Of a stretch of 64,000 nucleotides of DNA, positions 1 through 8,874 are shown in pieces. Each line of letters opens with the position of its first letter. The first letter of the stretch is position 1. The stretch is from Roseateles sp. (GTDB lineage Bacteria > Pseudomonadota > Gammaproteobacteria > Burkholderiales > Burkholderiaceae_C). The DNA is taken from assembly GCA_016790285.1 (NCBI GenBank), contig JAEUPJ010000006.1, positions 1-64,000 of the forward strand, read 5' to 3'. Below the pieces are notes generated by a model. That model was not told the origin of the DNA, did not search any database, and worked only from the letters and a program-made list of their open reading frames with translations. A program made the translations under genes and the position numbers.

Positions 1-2
1 TG

Positions 3-113
3 CAACACGCCAGCCGCCTGATCGGCGACTGGATCCACTTCTACAACCACCGGCGCCCGCACCAGGCGCTGAACATGAAGACCCCCGCTGAGGCATTCGC
101 GTTAGCGGCCTGA
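3..113 (+). CDS. IS3-family transposase, C-terminal end (partial)
   Basis: This is the last 36 codons of a transposase whose body lies off the left edge. The reading frame gives a typical end of an rve integrase core domain, with the signature YNHRRPHQAL followed by a short tail ending in LAA and TGA. The YN-RPH-AL pattern, with its P-H after the arginines, is the usual C-terminal mark of IS3-family OrfB proteins. The IS subgroup cannot be named from so little sequence. Confidence 0.85.
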   Translation, partial: QHASRLIGDWIHFYNHRRPHQALNMKTPAEAFALAA

Positions 114-136
114 CCTGTGCAGGTTCTGCTGGGTCA
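111..136. mobile_element. Probable right terminus of the IS3-type element
   Basis: The bases right after the transposase stop end in GGGTCA, and IS3-family elements usually end in CA with terminal inverted repeats near the stop codon. The PHA depolymerase gene on the other strand ends only about 20 bases further on, so the insertion lies just downstream of that gene. The matching left repeat is outside the window, so the exact border is inferred. Confidence 0.4.
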
Positions 137-155
137 ATACATTCGCGCCTCGCGC

Positions 156-1208
156 TCAGTGCTGCAAGAAGAACCGCATCATTTCCCTGCTGGCGTCGGG
201 CCCGAGCGCATCGGCGTACGAACCCGACGGATCGCCGCCTGACCAGGCGTGGCCGGCGCTGCGAACCGTCCATTGTTCGGTCAGCACTCGACCTTCTGCA
301 TCCTTGAACTGCTTTCGCGTGCAGGCGCGGGAGCCGACCACGAGGTCTTGCTGCTCCTCGATACCGATGGCGCCGGCACCGTGCGCGCAGGCCACCCGTT
401 CACCATTGATCGGGTGAACGGTCGCATCGGCATCACCGTGGAACACGATCATGCGCACGCCTGAACGCGTCGCAGGGCTGGGGGCCCCGCCGGATTGGCC
501 TCGCATGGCCGCCAAGGCCCCAGGGAGGTCACGAGCAGCCCCCGCAGGCAGCCCTGAGTGAACGCCGGCAGCGGCGAAGACATCCGGATGGGTCGATGCC
601 AGGATGGCCGCCATGGCGCCGCCGGCAGACAAGCCCGCCACGTAGATGTGCGCAGGGTCGACATCATGGCTCTGAGCGATGTGCAGGGCCAGGTCGGCCA
701 GCAGTGCAGGCTCGCCGCGGCCACGCGTCTGGTGGTTGTGCTTGAACCAGTTCCAGCAACCCTGGCTGTTGGCCTGCCGCGTCTGAGCGGGATACAACAC
801 GAGCGCGTTATGTTCCGCAGCCACCGTGTTCATGCGCGTGCCACGTGCAAAGTCGTCAGGGTCCTGCGTGCAGCCATGCAGCATGAGAATCAAGGCGCGG
901 GGCTTGGCGGCAGAGGCCGCGGGAATGAACAGTTTGTAGTCGCGCGTGCCCGCGCGATGGGCATACCGGCCTGCGACGAACTGGGCCGCGATGCCCGGCA
1001 TCTCGACCGGCGTGGCGCCTGCATCGGCAACCACCCGGGCGACGACGTCGATGACTCCACCGTCCGGGACGTCGGGTGCTGGCCTCGTCGGTGCGGCCGC
1101 AGGGCTGCGATTCATCGCCGTGGCGATGACAGCCATGGCGGACTTGAGATCGCCGGAGCGCGTCAGTGCCGTTGCCTCCGCCATCAACTTCTCAAACTGG
1201 GGATGCAT
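156..1208 (-). CDS. PHB depolymerase-family esterase (LpqC/esterase_phb type)
   Basis: A 350-aa alpha/beta hydrolase of the short-chain polyhydroxyalkanoate depolymerase family. After a variable N-terminal region of about 90 residues comes the conserved core: LMLHGCTQDPDDFA (oxyanion-hole region), the NSQGCWNWF segment, the lipase box GLSAGG near residue 193 with the nucleophilic serine, and a late GHAWSGG segment that would supply the catalytic histidine. No clear signal peptide is visible, which argues for an intracellular enzyme or an esterase rather than a secreted depolymerase. It lies 26 bases downstream of a ribbon-helix-helix gene on the same strand, so the two are probably co-transcribed. 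The 3' end abuts an IS3-type element without being disrupted. Confidence 0.9.
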   Translation of the reverse strand: MHPQFEKLMAEATALTRSGDLKSAMAVIATAMNRSPAAAPTRPAPDVPDGGVIDVVARVVADAGATPVEMPGIAAQFVAGRYAHRAGTRDYKLFIPAASAAKPRALILMLHGCTQDPDDFARGTRMNTVAAEHNALVLYPAQTRQANSQGCWNWFKHNHQTRGRGEPALLADLALHIAQSHDVDPAHIYVAGLSAGGAMAAILASTHPDVFAAAGVHSGLPAGAARDLPGALAAMRGQSGGAPSPATRSGVRMIVFHGDADATVHPINGERVACAHGAGAIGIEEQQDLVVGSRACTRKQFKDAEGRVLTEQWTVRSAGHAWSGGDPSGSYADALGPDASREMMRFFLQH

Positions 1209-1234
1209 GGGAACTTTCGGAAAGTCGGGGCGCC

Positions 1235-1678
1235 CTAGAGCAGGCGACCGACGAGGGCCGTTTTCACGGCGGGACTTGCTTGAAGGGCTCCGAGGACATT
1301 CAGCGACGCGATGGTCGCCAGCGCGAGTTCGGGCGTCACATCCGATGCAATGACGGCCAGACCCAGCACGCGGATGTGCAGCATCTCGCCGGCGGCGCGT
1401 ACCTGCTCAAGGTCGGCGACGGTGAACTGCTGGATTCCCAGGACCAAGCTCTTGCGGCCGACCACCTGGCGGATCACATCGGCATGGCTGGCAATCTGGT
1501 TGCGTATGGCCGTCCGGATCAGATCGCTTCGATTGGCATAGAACCCTTCCTGGACCAGAAGGTCGATCTGACCGAGGTCCACACAGCCCAGGTTCAGCGT
1601 GAGCTTTTCATCGGGCGGCTTGCCGGCTTTGGGCGAGAGCTGGGGTGTGGCGGGCATGAGCCATCGTATGGCATCCAA
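1235..1678 (-). CDS. Ribbon-helix-helix (CopG-like) transcriptional regulator
   Basis: A 147-aa protein. Residues about 25-62 read as a ribbon-helix-helix unit: a beta strand (KLTLNLGCVDLGQIDLLV) followed by two helices with the usual NRSDLIRTAIRNQI segment. The C-terminal half, with many alternating hydrophobic residues, looks like a small ligand-binding or oligomerisation domain, but I cannot name it. It precedes the PHA depolymerase gene with a 26-base gap, so it may control that gene and itself. An alternative start at 1657 (MPATPQLS) would remove seven residues. Target and effector are unknown. Confidence 0.8.
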   Translation of the reverse strand: MDAIRWLMPATPQLSPKAGKPPDEKLTLNLGCVDLGQIDLLVQEGFYANRSDLIRTAIRNQIASHADVIRQVVGRKSLVLGIQQFTVADLEQVRAAGEMLHIRVLGLAVIASDVTPELALATIASLNVLGALQASPAVKTALVGRLL

Positions 1679-1755
1679 GTGGATGGCGCTTGGAAGTTAC
1701 ATCCTGTCCGGAGCCGCGGGTAACTCAAGCCCGCGCCCGCCATGACGCGACGCCG

Positions 1756-2451
1756 TCAGCCCTGGCGCGTGGCCACGGGCCGGCCGCGGCCGCGGGCTTC
1801 CAGCCAGGCCTTGGCCTCGGAGAAGTGGCCGCAGCCGATGAAGGGCCGGGGCGGCTTCAGGGCCGACAGCGGCGAGGGGTGGTTGGCCTTGAGCACGAGG
1901 TGATCCTGGCCGGCGGCCTCGATCAGCGGGGCCTTGGCCTGGGCGTAGTTGCCCCACAGCATGAAGACCTTGGGCGCGGGGTCCTCGGCCGCGGTGCGGA
2001 TGAGGGCGTCGGTCAGCACTTCCCAGCCCTTGCCGGCGTGGCTGGCGGCCTGGCCGTCTTCCACGGTCAGCACGGCGTTGAGCAGCAGCGTGCCGCCTTC
2101 GGCCCAGCGCACCAGGCTGCCGGTCGGCGGGAAAGGCTTGCCGAGGTCGCGCTGGATCTCCTTGAAGATGTTGCGCAGGCTGGGCGGGAAGGGCACGCCC
2201 TCGGGCACGCTGAACGACAGGCCTTCCGCCTGGCCGGGGCCGTGGTACGGGTCCTGGCCCAGGATGACGACGCGGGTCGCGCTGAGCGGCGTCAGGCGCA
2301 GGGCGCGCAGCGGTTCGGGCGGGTAGATGGTGGCGCCCGCGGCGGCCCGCTCGGCGAGGTAGGCCTGCAGCTTCTGGCCCACGGGGCTGGCGGCCCAGGC
2401 CTCGACGACCGGGCGCCAGTCGGTGTCGGGGAGGTCCAGCGGGAGTTTCAT
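1756..2451 (-). CDS. ung: Uracil-DNA glycosylase, family 1
   Basis: A 231-aa enzyme that removes uracil from DNA at the start of base-excision repair. The family-1 motifs are intact: [16 protein letters not shown] holds the water-activating aspartate, and HPSPLSAL near the C-terminus holds the catalytic histidine and leucine-loop region. Length matches the family. The ATG overlaps the trpC stop (ATGA, 4 bases), so translation is probably coupled and ung is the last gene of the trp operon. Between its stop and the neighbouring gene at 1678 there is no obvious terminator. Confidence 0.97.
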   Translation of the reverse strand: MKLPLDLPDTDWRPVVEAWAASPVGQKLQAYLAERAAAGATIYPPEPLRALRLTPLSATRVVILGQDPYHGPGQAEGLSFSVPEGVPFPPSLRNIFKEIQRDLGKPFPPTGSLVRWAEGGTLLLNAVLTVEDGQAASHAGKGWEVLTDALIRTAAEDPAPKVFMLWGNYAQAKAPLIEAAGQDHLVLKANHPSPLSALKPPRPFIGCGHFSEAKAWLEARGRGRPVATRQG

Positions 2452-3242
2452 CCGAACAGCGTGGCGAGCGCGGCGCCCGGGTCGGGGGCGCGCATGAAGG
2501 CCTCGCCGACGAGGAAGGCATTGACCTGCGCGTCGCGCATGCGCTGCACGTCGGCCGCGCCGAGGATGCCGCTCTCGGTCACCAGCAGCCGGTCGGCCGG
2601 CACGCGCGGCAGCAGGCCGAGCGTGGTGTCCAGCGTCACCTCGAAGGTGCGCAGGTTGCGGTTGTTGATGCCCACCAGCGGCGTCTTGAGCTGCAGCGCG
2701 CGGTCGAGTTCCTCGCCGTCGTGCACCTCCACCAGCACGTCCAGGCCGATGGCCTGCGCGGCGGCTTCGAGGTCGGCCATCTGCGCGTCGGACAGGCAGG
2801 CGGCGATCAGCAGGATGCAGTCGGCGCCCATCGTGCCGGCGTCCATGACCTGGTATTCGTCGACCATGAAGTCCTTGCGCAGCACCGGCAGCTCGCAGGC
2901 GGCACGGGCCTGCTGCAGGTAGGCGGTGGCGCCCTGGAAGAAGCGCTCGTCGGTCAGCACGGAGAGGCAGGCTGCGCCGTGGCGGGCGTAGCTTTCGGCG
3001 ATGGCCGCGGGGCGGAAGTCCTCGCGCAGCACGCCCTTGGAGGGGCTGGCCTTCTTGACTTCGGCAATCACGCCCGCCAGGCCCGCATCGACCTTGGCCC
3101 GCAGCGCGCGCGCAAAGCCGCGCTGCTCGCCGCGGCGGCCCTCGGCCTCCTCACGCAGCGACGTGAGCGAGCGCCGGCCCTTGGCAGCGGCGATCTCTTC
3201 CCACTTGACCTCGACGATGCGCTTGAGGATGTCCGCGCTCAT
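2448..3242 (-). CDS. trpC: Indole-3-glycerol-phosphate synthase
   Basis: A 264-aa TIM-barrel enzyme that closes the indole ring, converting carboxyphenylamino-deoxyribulose phosphate to indole-glycerol phosphate. Visible motifs are [14 protein letters not shown] (first catalytic lysine region), [25 protein letters not shown] and VTESGI, all in the expected order. The start [13 protein letters not shown] was chosen because it overlaps the trpD stop by 4 bases (ATGA); the open frame continues upstream only as an antisense-like low-complexity reading. It is monofunctional, without a fused PRAI domain. Confidence 0.97.
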   Translation of the reverse strand: MSADILKRIVEVKWEEIAAAKGRRSLTSLREEAEGRRGEQRGFARALRAKVDAGLAGVIAEVKKASPSKGVLREDFRPAAIAESYARHGAACLSVLTDERFFQGATAYLQQARAACELPVLRKDFMVDEYQVMDAGTMGADCILLIAACLSDAQMADLEAAAQAIGLDVLVEVHDGEELDRALQLKTPLVGINNRNLRTFEVTLDTTLGLLPRVPADRLLVTESGILGAADVQRMRDAQVNAFLVGEAFMRAPDPGAALATLFG

Positions 3243-4276
3243 GCCGCGCCTCCGAGTCCCTGCGTGGTCTTCACGAAGGCGTCGAGCTTGGCGCGCGCCG
3301 CGCCGCTGTCCAGCGCCTGGCGTGCACGCGCGATGCCGTCGGGCAGGCCGCTGGCCACGTTGGCGGCATAGAGCGTGGCGCCGGCGTTGAGCAGCACGAT
3401 GTCGCGCGCCGGGCCGGCCTGGCCGTCCAGCACGCCCAGCAGCATCTGGCGCGACTGCTCGGGGCCGTCGACCTTGAGGCTGCGGTTGCTGGCCATCGCG
3501 AAGCCGAAGTCCTCGGGGTGCACCTCGTACTCGCGGATGGCACCGTCCTTGAGCTCGCCCACGAGGGTGGTGGCGCCAAGCGAGATCTCGTCCATGCCGT
3601 CCTTGCCGTAGACGACGAGCGCGTGCTCCGCGCCCAGGCGCTGCAACACGCGCACCTGGATGCCGACGAGGTCGGGGTGGAACACGCCCATCAGGATGTT
3701 GGGTGCGCCGGCCGGGTTGGTGAGCGGCCCCAGGATGTTGAAGATGGTGCGCACGCCCAGCTCGCGCCGCACCGGCGCGATGTTCTTCATGGCCGGGTGG
3801 TGGTTGGGCGCGAACATGAAGCCGATGCCGCATTCCGCGACGCTGGCCGCCACCTGGCGCGGCGTGAGCTGGATGTTGGCGCCCAGCGCCTCCAGCACGT
3901 CGGCGCTGCCGGTCTTGCTGCTCACGCTGCGGTTGCCGTGCTTGGCCACCTGCGCGCCTGCGGCGGCGGCGACGAACATCGAGCAGGTGGAAATGTTGAA
4001 GCTGTGCGCGCCGTCGCCGCCGGTGCCCACCACGTCCACGAGGTGGGGCAGGGGGCCGAGCGGCACCTTGTTGGACAGCTCGCGCATGACCTGCGCGGCG
4101 GCGGTGATCTCGCCGATGGTTTCCTTCTTCACGCGCAGGCCGGTGATGAGGGCGGCGGCGATGACGGGCGACATCTCGCCGGCCATGATGCGGCGCATCA
4201 GCGTCAGCATCTCGTCGTGGAAGATCTCGCGGTGCTCGATGACGCGCGTCAGGGCTTCGTTGTCGGTGATGGGCAT
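3239..4276 (-). CDS. trpD: Anthranilate phosphoribosyltransferase
   Basis: A 345-aa enzyme that joins anthranilate to phosphoribosyl pyrophosphate, the second step of tryptophan synthesis. The PRPP-binding glycine motif [18 protein letters not shown] and the following [23 protein letters not shown] are both intact, as are the N-terminal anthranilate-channel helices. The start MPITDNEAL lies 2 bases beyond the dinB stop and the stop overlaps trpC by 4 bases. It is not fused to trpG. Gene order trpD-trpC is conserved in proteobacteria. Confidence 0.97.
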   Translation of the reverse strand: MPITDNEALTRVIEHREIFHDEMLTLMRRIMAGEMSPVIAAALITGLRVKKETIGEITAAAQVMRELSNKVPLGPLPHLVDVVGTGGDGAHSFNISTCSMFVAAAAGAQVAKHGNRSVSSKTGSADVLEALGANIQLTPRQVAASVAECGIGFMFAPNHHPAMKNIAPVRRELGVRTIFNILGPLTNPAGAPNILMGVFHPDLVGIQVRVLQRLGAEHALVVYGKDGMDEISLGATTLVGELKDGAIREYEVHPEDFGFAMASNRSLKVDGPEQSRQMLLGVLDGQAGPARDIVLLNAGATLYAANVASGLPDGIARARQALDSGAARAKLDAFVKTTQGLGGAA

Positions 4277-4278
4277 GG

Positions 4279-4785
4279 TCAGGCCTCGCGTCGGTGGGGT
4301 TCGGTGACGTGCAGATGGCGGGTCAGCAGGTCGCGCGGCGGGGCGCTGCCGCCCTGGCGCAGCCACACGCCGACCCCACCGCGGTGGTTGCTGCCGTGGG
4401 TGATGACGTGGGCCAGCATCTCGCCGCGCGTCATGCGGCCGGTGTCGCCATCGGTGAAGCGAAACGAGATGACTTCGTCGAACTGGGCCTCGGTCATGCC
4501 GCGGACGTGGTCCAGGTACCAGGCGTCCAGGGCCTGGAAGGCCGCGCGCAGCTCGGCAGGCGTGGGCGTGTGCTCGGTGTTGGTGCCACTCAGGCCGTGG
4601 GCTTCGCCCTTGAGATGACCGGCCCAGATGCGGTCCACCGTGTGGATGTGGTTGAGGATGCGCAGGGCCTGGTGGTGGGCGTCGGCGTGCGCCGTGGCGT
4701 CCACCTGGGCGAGCTGATCGAAGAACTGCGGCTCGATCCAGGCCTTGTGCTCGAAGAGCGACATCATCAGCGTTCGGGTCGACAT
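4279..4785 (-). CDS. DinB-family protein
   Basis: A 168-aa four-helix-bundle protein of the DinB/DfrB superfamily. Histidines in the family pattern are visible: one in [11 protein letters not shown] and a pair in [11 protein letters not shown], which together would bind a divalent metal. Such proteins act as metal-dependent thiol transferases or remain uncharacterised; the name comes from Bacillus damage-inducible genes and does not imply a DNA polymerase. Gaps of only 2 bases to ltaE and to trpD place it inside the trp operon. A link to tryptophan synthesis is not known. Confidence 0.88.
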   Translation of the reverse strand: MSTRTLMMSLFEHKAWIEPQFFDQLAQVDATAHADAHHQALRILNHIHTVDRIWAGHLKGEAHGLSGTNTEHTPTPAELRAAFQALDAWYLDHVRGMTEAQFDEVISFRFTDGDTGRMTRGEMLAHVITHGSNHRGGVGVWLRQGGSAPPRDLLTRHLHVTEPHRREA

Positions 4786-4787
4786 GC

Positions 4788-5840
4788 TCAGCCCTTCTCG
4801 AAGAACTCGCGCGCGGCGGCCAGCGCGCGGTCGATGCCGGCGGCATCGACGTCCAGGTGCGTCACGAAGCGCAGGCCGATGAGGCCGGTGGCCAGCACGC
4901 CGCGCGATTTGAGATGCTCCAGCAGCGCGCCGCCGCGGCCGTCGCTGACCTGGGCGAAGACGATATTCGTCTGTGGTGGCGTCACCGTGACACCCGGCAG
5001 CGCGGCCAGGCCCTCGGCCAGGCGCTGGGCCAGCGCATGGTCGTCGGCGAGGCGCTCGACGTGGTGCGTCAGCGCATGGTCGGCCGCTGCGGCAAGCACG
5101 CCCACCTGGCGCAGGCCGCCGCCCACCATCTTGCGGATGCGGTGGGCGCGCTGGATCAGCTCGCGCGAGCCCACCAGCATGGAGCCGACGGGGGCGCCCA
5201 GGCCCTTGCTGAAGCAGATCGAGACCGAGTCGAACGGCCGGGTCAGGTCGGCCACCGAGCGGCCCGAGGCGACGGCGGCGTTGAAGAGCCGCGCGCCGTC
5301 CAGGTGCGTGGCCAGGCCGCGGGCGTGGGCCAGGTCGCAGGCGGCCTCCGCATAGCCCGTGGGCAGCACGTTGCCGCCCCAGGTGTTCTCCAGCGCGAGC
5401 AGCCGGGTGCGGGCGAAGTGCGGGTCGTCGGGCTTGATGGCCGCGGCGATGTCCTCGAGCTTGATGGTGCCGTCGGGCTGGTTGGGCAGGGGCTGGGGCT
5501 GGATGCTGCCCAGCACCGCCGCGCCGCCGCCCTCGTAGCGGTAGGTGTGGGCGAGTTGGCCGACGATGTACTCGTCACCGCGGCCGCAATGCGCCAGCAG
5601 CCCGCACAGGTTGCTCTGCGTGCCGCTGGGCATGAAGAGGGCGGCTTCCTTGCCGAGCAGCGCGGCCACGCGCTCCTGCAGCGCGTTGACGGTGGGGTCG
5701 TCGCCGAAGACGTCGTCACCCACGGCCGCGCGGGCGATGGCCTCGCGCATCGCGGCCGTGGGCCTGGTGACGGTGTCGCTGCGCAGGTCAACGGTGTTGT
5801 AGCTGGCGCCGCCGCCGGATGAGGGCGCGTAGTCGCTCAT
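4788..5840 (-). CDS. ltaE: Low-specificity L-threonine aldolase
   Basis: A 350-aa PLP enzyme of fold type I that splits L-threonine or L-allo-threonine into glycine and acetaldehyde. Motifs include [15 protein letters not shown] at the N-terminus, [22 protein letters not shown] with the cofactor-binding aspartate, and [13 protein letters not shown] with the Schiff-base lysine. The start overlaps the trpG stop by 4 bases and the stop is 2 bases from dinB, so it is translated as part of the trp operon. The first ten or so residues are a variable extension before the conserved domain. Its place in a trp operon is unusual and unexplained. Confidence 0.93.
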   Translation of the reverse strand: MSDYAPSSGGGASYNTVDLRSDTVTRPTAAMREAIARAAVGDDVFGDDPTVNALQERVAALLGKEAALFMPSGTQSNLCGLLAHCGRGDEYIVGQLAHTYRYEGGGAAVLGSIQPQPLPNQPDGTIKLEDIAAAIKPDDPHFARTRLLALENTWGGNVLPTGYAEAACDLAHARGLATHLDGARLFNAAVASGRSVADLTRPFDSVSICFSKGLGAPVGSMLVGSRELIQRAHRIRKMVGGGLRQVGVLAAAADHALTHHVERLADDHALAQRLAEGLAALPGVTVTPPQTNIVFAQVSDGRGGALLEHLKSRGVLATGLIGLRFVTHLDVDAAGIDRALAAAREFFEKG

Positions 5841-6421
5841 GGCTTGAGCTCCAGGAAGTTGCGCAGCATCGCGTGGCCGTGTTCGCTCAGGATGGACTCG
5901 GGGTGGAACTGCACGCCTTCGCAGGGCGTGGCGGTGCCGGCGAGCTCGCGGTGGCGCACGCCCATGATCTCGCCGTCCTCGCTGCGCGCGGTGATCTCCA
6001 GCACGGCGGGGCAGGTGGCCTCCTCGATGACGAGCGAGTGGTAGCGGATCACGGAGAAGCTCTGCGGCAGGCCGCTGAACACGCCGCGCTGGTCGGTCGT
6101 GATCGTGCTGGCCTTGCCGTGCATCTGGCGCTGCGCGCGGATGATGCGCCCGCCCAGGGCCTGGCCCATGGACTGGTGGCCCAGGCACACGCCCAGCAGC
6201 GGCTTCTTGCCCAGGAAGTGCTGGATGGCCTCCACGCACACCCCCGCTTCGTTGGGCGTGCAGGGGCCCGGCGAGAAGACGATGTGGTCGGGGTTCAGCG
6301 CGGCCATCTCGGCCACGGTGATCTCGTCGTTGCGCACCACCTTCACGTCGGCGCCCAGTTCACCGAAGTACTGGACGATGTTGAACGTGAAGCTGTCGTA
6401 GTTGTCGATCATCAAGAGCAT
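5837..6421 (-). CDS. trpG: Anthranilate synthase component II (glutamine amidotransferase)
   Basis: A 194-aa class I glutamine amidotransferase that passes ammonia from glutamine to TrpE. The nucleophile elbow [15 protein letters not shown] contains the catalytic cysteine, and [14 protein letters not shown] supplies the histidine and glutamate of the triad. The N-terminal [19 protein letters not shown] is diagnostic of TrpG/PabA. The stop overlaps ltaE by 4 bases. A 76-base gap carrying a hairpin repeat separates it from trpE. It could also serve PabB for folate, since no separate pabA is visible here. Confidence 0.97.
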   Translation of the reverse strand: MLLMIDNYDSFTFNIVQYFGELGADVKVVRNDEITVAEMAALNPDHIVFSPGPCTPNEAGVCVEAIQHFLGKKPLLGVCLGHQSMGQALGGRIIRAQRQMHGKASTITTDQRGVFSGLPQSFSVIRYHSLVIEEATCPAVLEITARSEDGEIMGVRHRELAGTATPCEGVQFHPESILSEHGHAMLRNFLELKP

Positions 6422-6424
6422 GTG

Positions 6425-6496
6425 GCCTCCCGCCGGGCCGCCCCAAGGGAGGCCGCGCCCCCTCGGGGGGCAGTGAACGAAGTGAGCGTGGGGGTC
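6425..6496. repeat. Intergenic hairpin repeat between trpE and trpG
   Basis: The gap between trpE and trpG is filled by a GC-rich element containing CCGGGCCGCCCCAAGGGAGG, then GCCCCCTCGGGGGGC, a 6-bp stem around a single T. A related element with the core CCCCTCGGGGG lies at 52526-52668. From memory, elements of this type are scattered between genes in many Burkholderiales. Inside an operon such a hairpin could shape mRNA stability and lower the distal genes relative to trpE. Confidence 0.6.
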
Positions 6497-6497
6497 A

Positions 6498-7997
6498 TCA
6501 AAATCCCTCCTCAACCAGTTCGGCAGCGCGCAGTAGGGCGCGGGCTTTGGCTTCGGTCTCTTGCCATTCGAGTTCGGGGACGGAGTCGGCCACGATGCCT
6601 GCCGCCGCCTGCACGTAGAGCATGCCGTCCTTGACGATGCCGGTGCGGATGGCAATGGCCAGGTCCATGTCGCCGGCAAAGCTCAAGTACCCGCAGGCGC
6701 CGCCGTAGATGCCGCGCTGCACGGGCTCGAGCTCGTCGATGAGCTCCATCGCCCTCACCTTGGGCGCGCCGCTGAGCGTGCCGGCGGGGAAGGTCGCCTT
6801 CAGCACGTCCAGCTGCCCCACCTCGGGGCGCAGCGTGCCCTCCACGTTGGAGACGATGTGCATGACGTGGGAGTAGCGCTCGACGTCGAAGGCCTGCGTC
6901 ACCTGCACGCTGCCCGTGCGGGCGATGCGGCCGATGTCGTTGCGCGCCAGGTCGATGAGCATCAGGTGCTCGGCGCGCTCCTTGGGGTCGGCCTTGAGTT
7001 CGGCCTCCAGCGCCACGTCGCGCTCGGGCGTGCCGCCGCGCGGGCGGGTGCCGGCCAGCGGGCGGATGGTGACCTTGCGGCTGTTGTGGCCGTCGGCGTC
7101 CACGCCGTGTTCCTCGCGCACGAGGATCTCGGGGCTGGCGCCCACGACCTGGAAGCCGCCGAAGTCGTAGAAGTACATGTAGGGGCTGGGGTTCAGCGCC
7201 CGCAGCGCGCGGTACAGCGCGATGGGCTCGGCCTTGTAGGGCTTGGCCAGGCGCTGGCCGATGACGACCTGCATCAGGTCGCCCGCGGCGATGTACTCCT
7301 TGGCGCGCTCCACGGCGGCCATCAGCTCGGCCTTGGAGAAGTCGCGCTGCACGGGGTGGCTCTCGCTGCGCGTCACACGTGGCACGCTGACCGAGTAGTG
7401 CAGCTTGTCGCGCAGCGTGCTCAGCCGCTTGGTGGCGCGGAAGTAGGCCTCGGGCTGGCGTGGGTCGGCCCAGACGATGAGGTACAGGCGCCCGGAGAGG
7501 TTGTCGATGACGGCGACCTCCTCGCTGAGGAGCAGCAGGATGTCAGGCGTGCCCAGGCCGCCTTCCTTCCTGGTGGCGGCCAGGCGCTTTTCGATGGCGC
7601 GCACGGCCTCGTAGCCGAAGTAGCCGGCCAGGCCGCCGCAAAAGCGCGGCAGGCCGGCGGGGATCTTGGGCTTGATGCGGTCCTGGTAGGCCGCGATGAA
7701 GTCCAGCGGGTTGCCCTCGTGCGTCTCGACGACGACGCCGTCGGTGACCACCTCGCACAGCGTGCCGGTGGCGCGCACCAGCGTGCGGCAGGGCAGGCCG
7801 ATGAAGGAGTAGCGCCCGAAGCGCTCGCCGCCGACGACGGACTCCAGCAGGAAGCTGTTGCGGCCCTGGCCGGAGCCGGCGCAGAGCTTGAGGTACAGGG
7901 ACAGGGGGGTTTCGAGATCCGCAAAGGCCTCGCTGATGAGCGGGATGCGGTTGTAGCCTTCAGCGGCCAGGCTTTGAAATTCCAGTTCGGTGATCAC
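6498..7997 (-). CDS. trpE: Anthranilate synthase component I
   Basis: A 499-aa chorismate-using enzyme that makes anthranilate with ammonia from TrpG; first step of tryptophan synthesis. The C-terminal chorismate-binding domain is complete, with [53 protein letters not shown] and [10 protein letters not shown] in order. The N-terminal [18 protein letters not shown] carries the region that forms the feedback site for tryptophan in this family. The start is GTG (GTGATCACCGAA), about 100 bases downstream of the trpL stop. It is the first structural gene of the operon. Confidence 0.97.
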   Translation of the reverse strand: MITELEFQSLAAEGYNRIPLISEAFADLETPLSLYLKLCAGSGQGRNSFLLESVVGGERFGRYSFIGLPCRTLVRATGTLCEVVTDGVVVETHEGNPLDFIAAYQDRIKPKIPAGLPRFCGGLAGYFGYEAVRAIEKRLAATRKEGGLGTPDILLLLSEEVAVIDNLSGRLYLIVWADPRQPEAYFRATKRLSTLRDKLHYSVSVPRVTRSESHPVQRDFSKAELMAAVERAKEYIAAGDLMQVVIGQRLAKPYKAEPIALYRALRALNPSPYMYFYDFGGFQVVGASPEILVREEHGVDADGHNSRKVTIRPLAGTRPRGGTPERDVALEAELKADPKERAEHLMLIDLARNDIGRIARTGSVQVTQAFDVERYSHVMHIVSNVEGTLRPEVGQLDVLKATFPAGTLSGAPKVRAMELIDELEPVQRGIYGGACGYLSFAGDMDLAIAIRTGIVKDGMLYVQAAAGIVADSVPELEWQETEAKARALLRAAELVEEGF

Positions 7998-8026
7998 GAC
8001 TCAAACCTTGAAAAGACAGCATTTCA

Positions 8027-8110
8027 GGGCTTGGCGTGCAGCCCGTGGGAGACCGGGCAACGCGGGAAAGAGCGCGTCAGGGCGCGCCAAGCAGCATCAG
8101 GGCAGGGCTG
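8027..8110 (-). promoter_or_regulatory. Candidate trp attenuator region
   Basis: Between the leader peptide and trpE the transcript can form competing pairings. GGGCTG (8039-8044 read on the minus strand) can pair upstream with CAGCCC (8105-8110), just after the Trp codons, or downstream with AGCCC (8027-8031) to make a 5-bp hairpin. A perfect 8-bp pair GCTTGGCG/CGCCAAGC (8085-8092 with 8029-8036) also competes. A U-rich run is weak (TGTCTTTTC), so a classical terminator is not certain. Mutually exclusive pairing next to the Trp codons is what an attenuator needs; the exact folds are inference. Confidence 0.5.
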
Positions 8111-8177
8111 ACCAGCGACGCCAGGGCCAGGCTCCCCGGTCGCTCGACCCCGTGATGTGCTTGCGCGTGATGAACAT
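8097..8177 (-). CDS. trpL: trp operon leader peptide
   Basis: A 26-codon open frame ahead of trpE. Residues 15-26 read GAWPWRRWSALP, so three Trp codons fall within six codons close to the stop, the hallmark of a tryptophan attenuator peptide in which a ribosome stalls when charged tRNA-Trp is scarce. No Shine-Dalgarno sequence precedes the ATG; instead a -10-like TACACT lies 9 nt upstream, which would start the transcript at or next to the ATG, as reported for the leaderless trpL of Sinorhizobium meliloti. The stop lies about 100 bases before the trpE GTG. Confidence 0.8.
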   Translation of the reverse strand: MFITRKHITGSSDRGAWPWRRWSALP

Positions 8178-8186
8178 GTTCGGGCC

Positions 8187-8192
8187 AGTGTA
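8187..8192 (-). promoter_or_regulatory. -10 element of the trp promoter (predicted)
   Basis: On the minus strand TACACT (4 of 6 matches to TATAAT) lies 9 nt before the trpL ATG. No good -35 hexamer is seen 16-18 nt further upstream. The placement implies a transcript with almost no 5' leader. Confidence 0.4.
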
Positions 8193-8271
8193 GCAGCCGG
8201 GTCTTTACAAGATGGCGCCATACTTCGGTTCACGGAGATGCCGCCATCGCGGCACGATAACGGAGCGAGAC

Positions 8272-8874
8272 ATGCGCGCGTTCATTGCCGCGGCCCTGCT
8301 GGCCGCAGCCAGTCTGGGAGGGGGGAGCGCCTGGGCCCAGGTGGTCGAGGTGGCCAACGTGAAGTACGAACCGTCGGTCGATCTGGCCGGGCAGAAGCTG
8401 GTGCTCAACGGCGCCGGCATCCGCTACAAGTTCGTCGTCAAGGTGTACACCGCGGGCCTGTACCTCACGCACAAGGCGGGCACGACGCCCGAGGTGCTGA
8501 GCGCCCCCGGCCCCAAGCGCATCCACATCCAGATGCTGCGCGACATCGACGGCAACGAACTCGGCAAGCTCTTCACCAAGGGCATGGAAGCCAATGCGCC
8601 GCGCGAGGAGTTCGCGAAGTGCATCAACGGCGTGCTCAAGCTCAGCGAGGTCTTCGCGAGCCGCAAGCAGCTCAACGCCGGTGACAGCTTCTCGGTCGAC
8701 TACGTGCCGGGCGTCGGCTCGGTGCTGCTGCTCAACGGCAAGTCGGTGATGCCCGAGCCCATCAAGGAGCCCGAGTTCTTCTCGGCCTTGCTGCGCATCT
8801 GGCTGGGCGACAAGCCCGCCGACGACGGGCTCAAGGACGCCTTGCTCGGCGTCAAGCGCGCGTCGCGCCGCTGA
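8272..8874 (+). CDS. Chalcone isomerase-like secreted protein
   Basis: A 200-aa protein with a signal peptide (MRAFIAAALLAAASLGGGSAWA, cut after AWA) followed by a bacterial chalcone-isomerase-like domain: LVLNGAGIRYKFVVKVYTAGLYL, then IHIQMLRDIDGNELGKLFTKG and a late SVDYVPGVGSVLLLNGK. Bacterial members of this fold are periplasmic proteins of unknown role; flavonoid isomerase activity should not be assumed. The start at MRAFIAA was preferred over an upstream in-frame ATG at 8212 because it gives the signal peptide and has GGAG about 9 bases upstream. Its last 23 bases overlap the end of gph on the other strand. Confidence 0.88.
   Translation: MRAFIAAALLAAASLGGGSAWAQVVEVANVKYEPSVDLAGQKLVLNGAGIRYKFVVKVYTAGLYLTHKAGTTPEVLSAPGPKRIHIQMLRDIDGNELGKLFTKGMEANAPREEFAKCINGVLKLSEVFASRKQLNAGDSFSVDYVPGVGSVLLLNGKSVMPEPIKEPEFFSALLRIWLGDKPADDGLKDALLGVKRASRR

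Noticed and set aside
2448-3833. trpC frame extended upstream into trpD
   Set aside because: The extra N-terminal part is Arg/Gly/Pro-rich antisense-like sequence overlapping trpD; the ATG in the ATGA overlap is the natural start.
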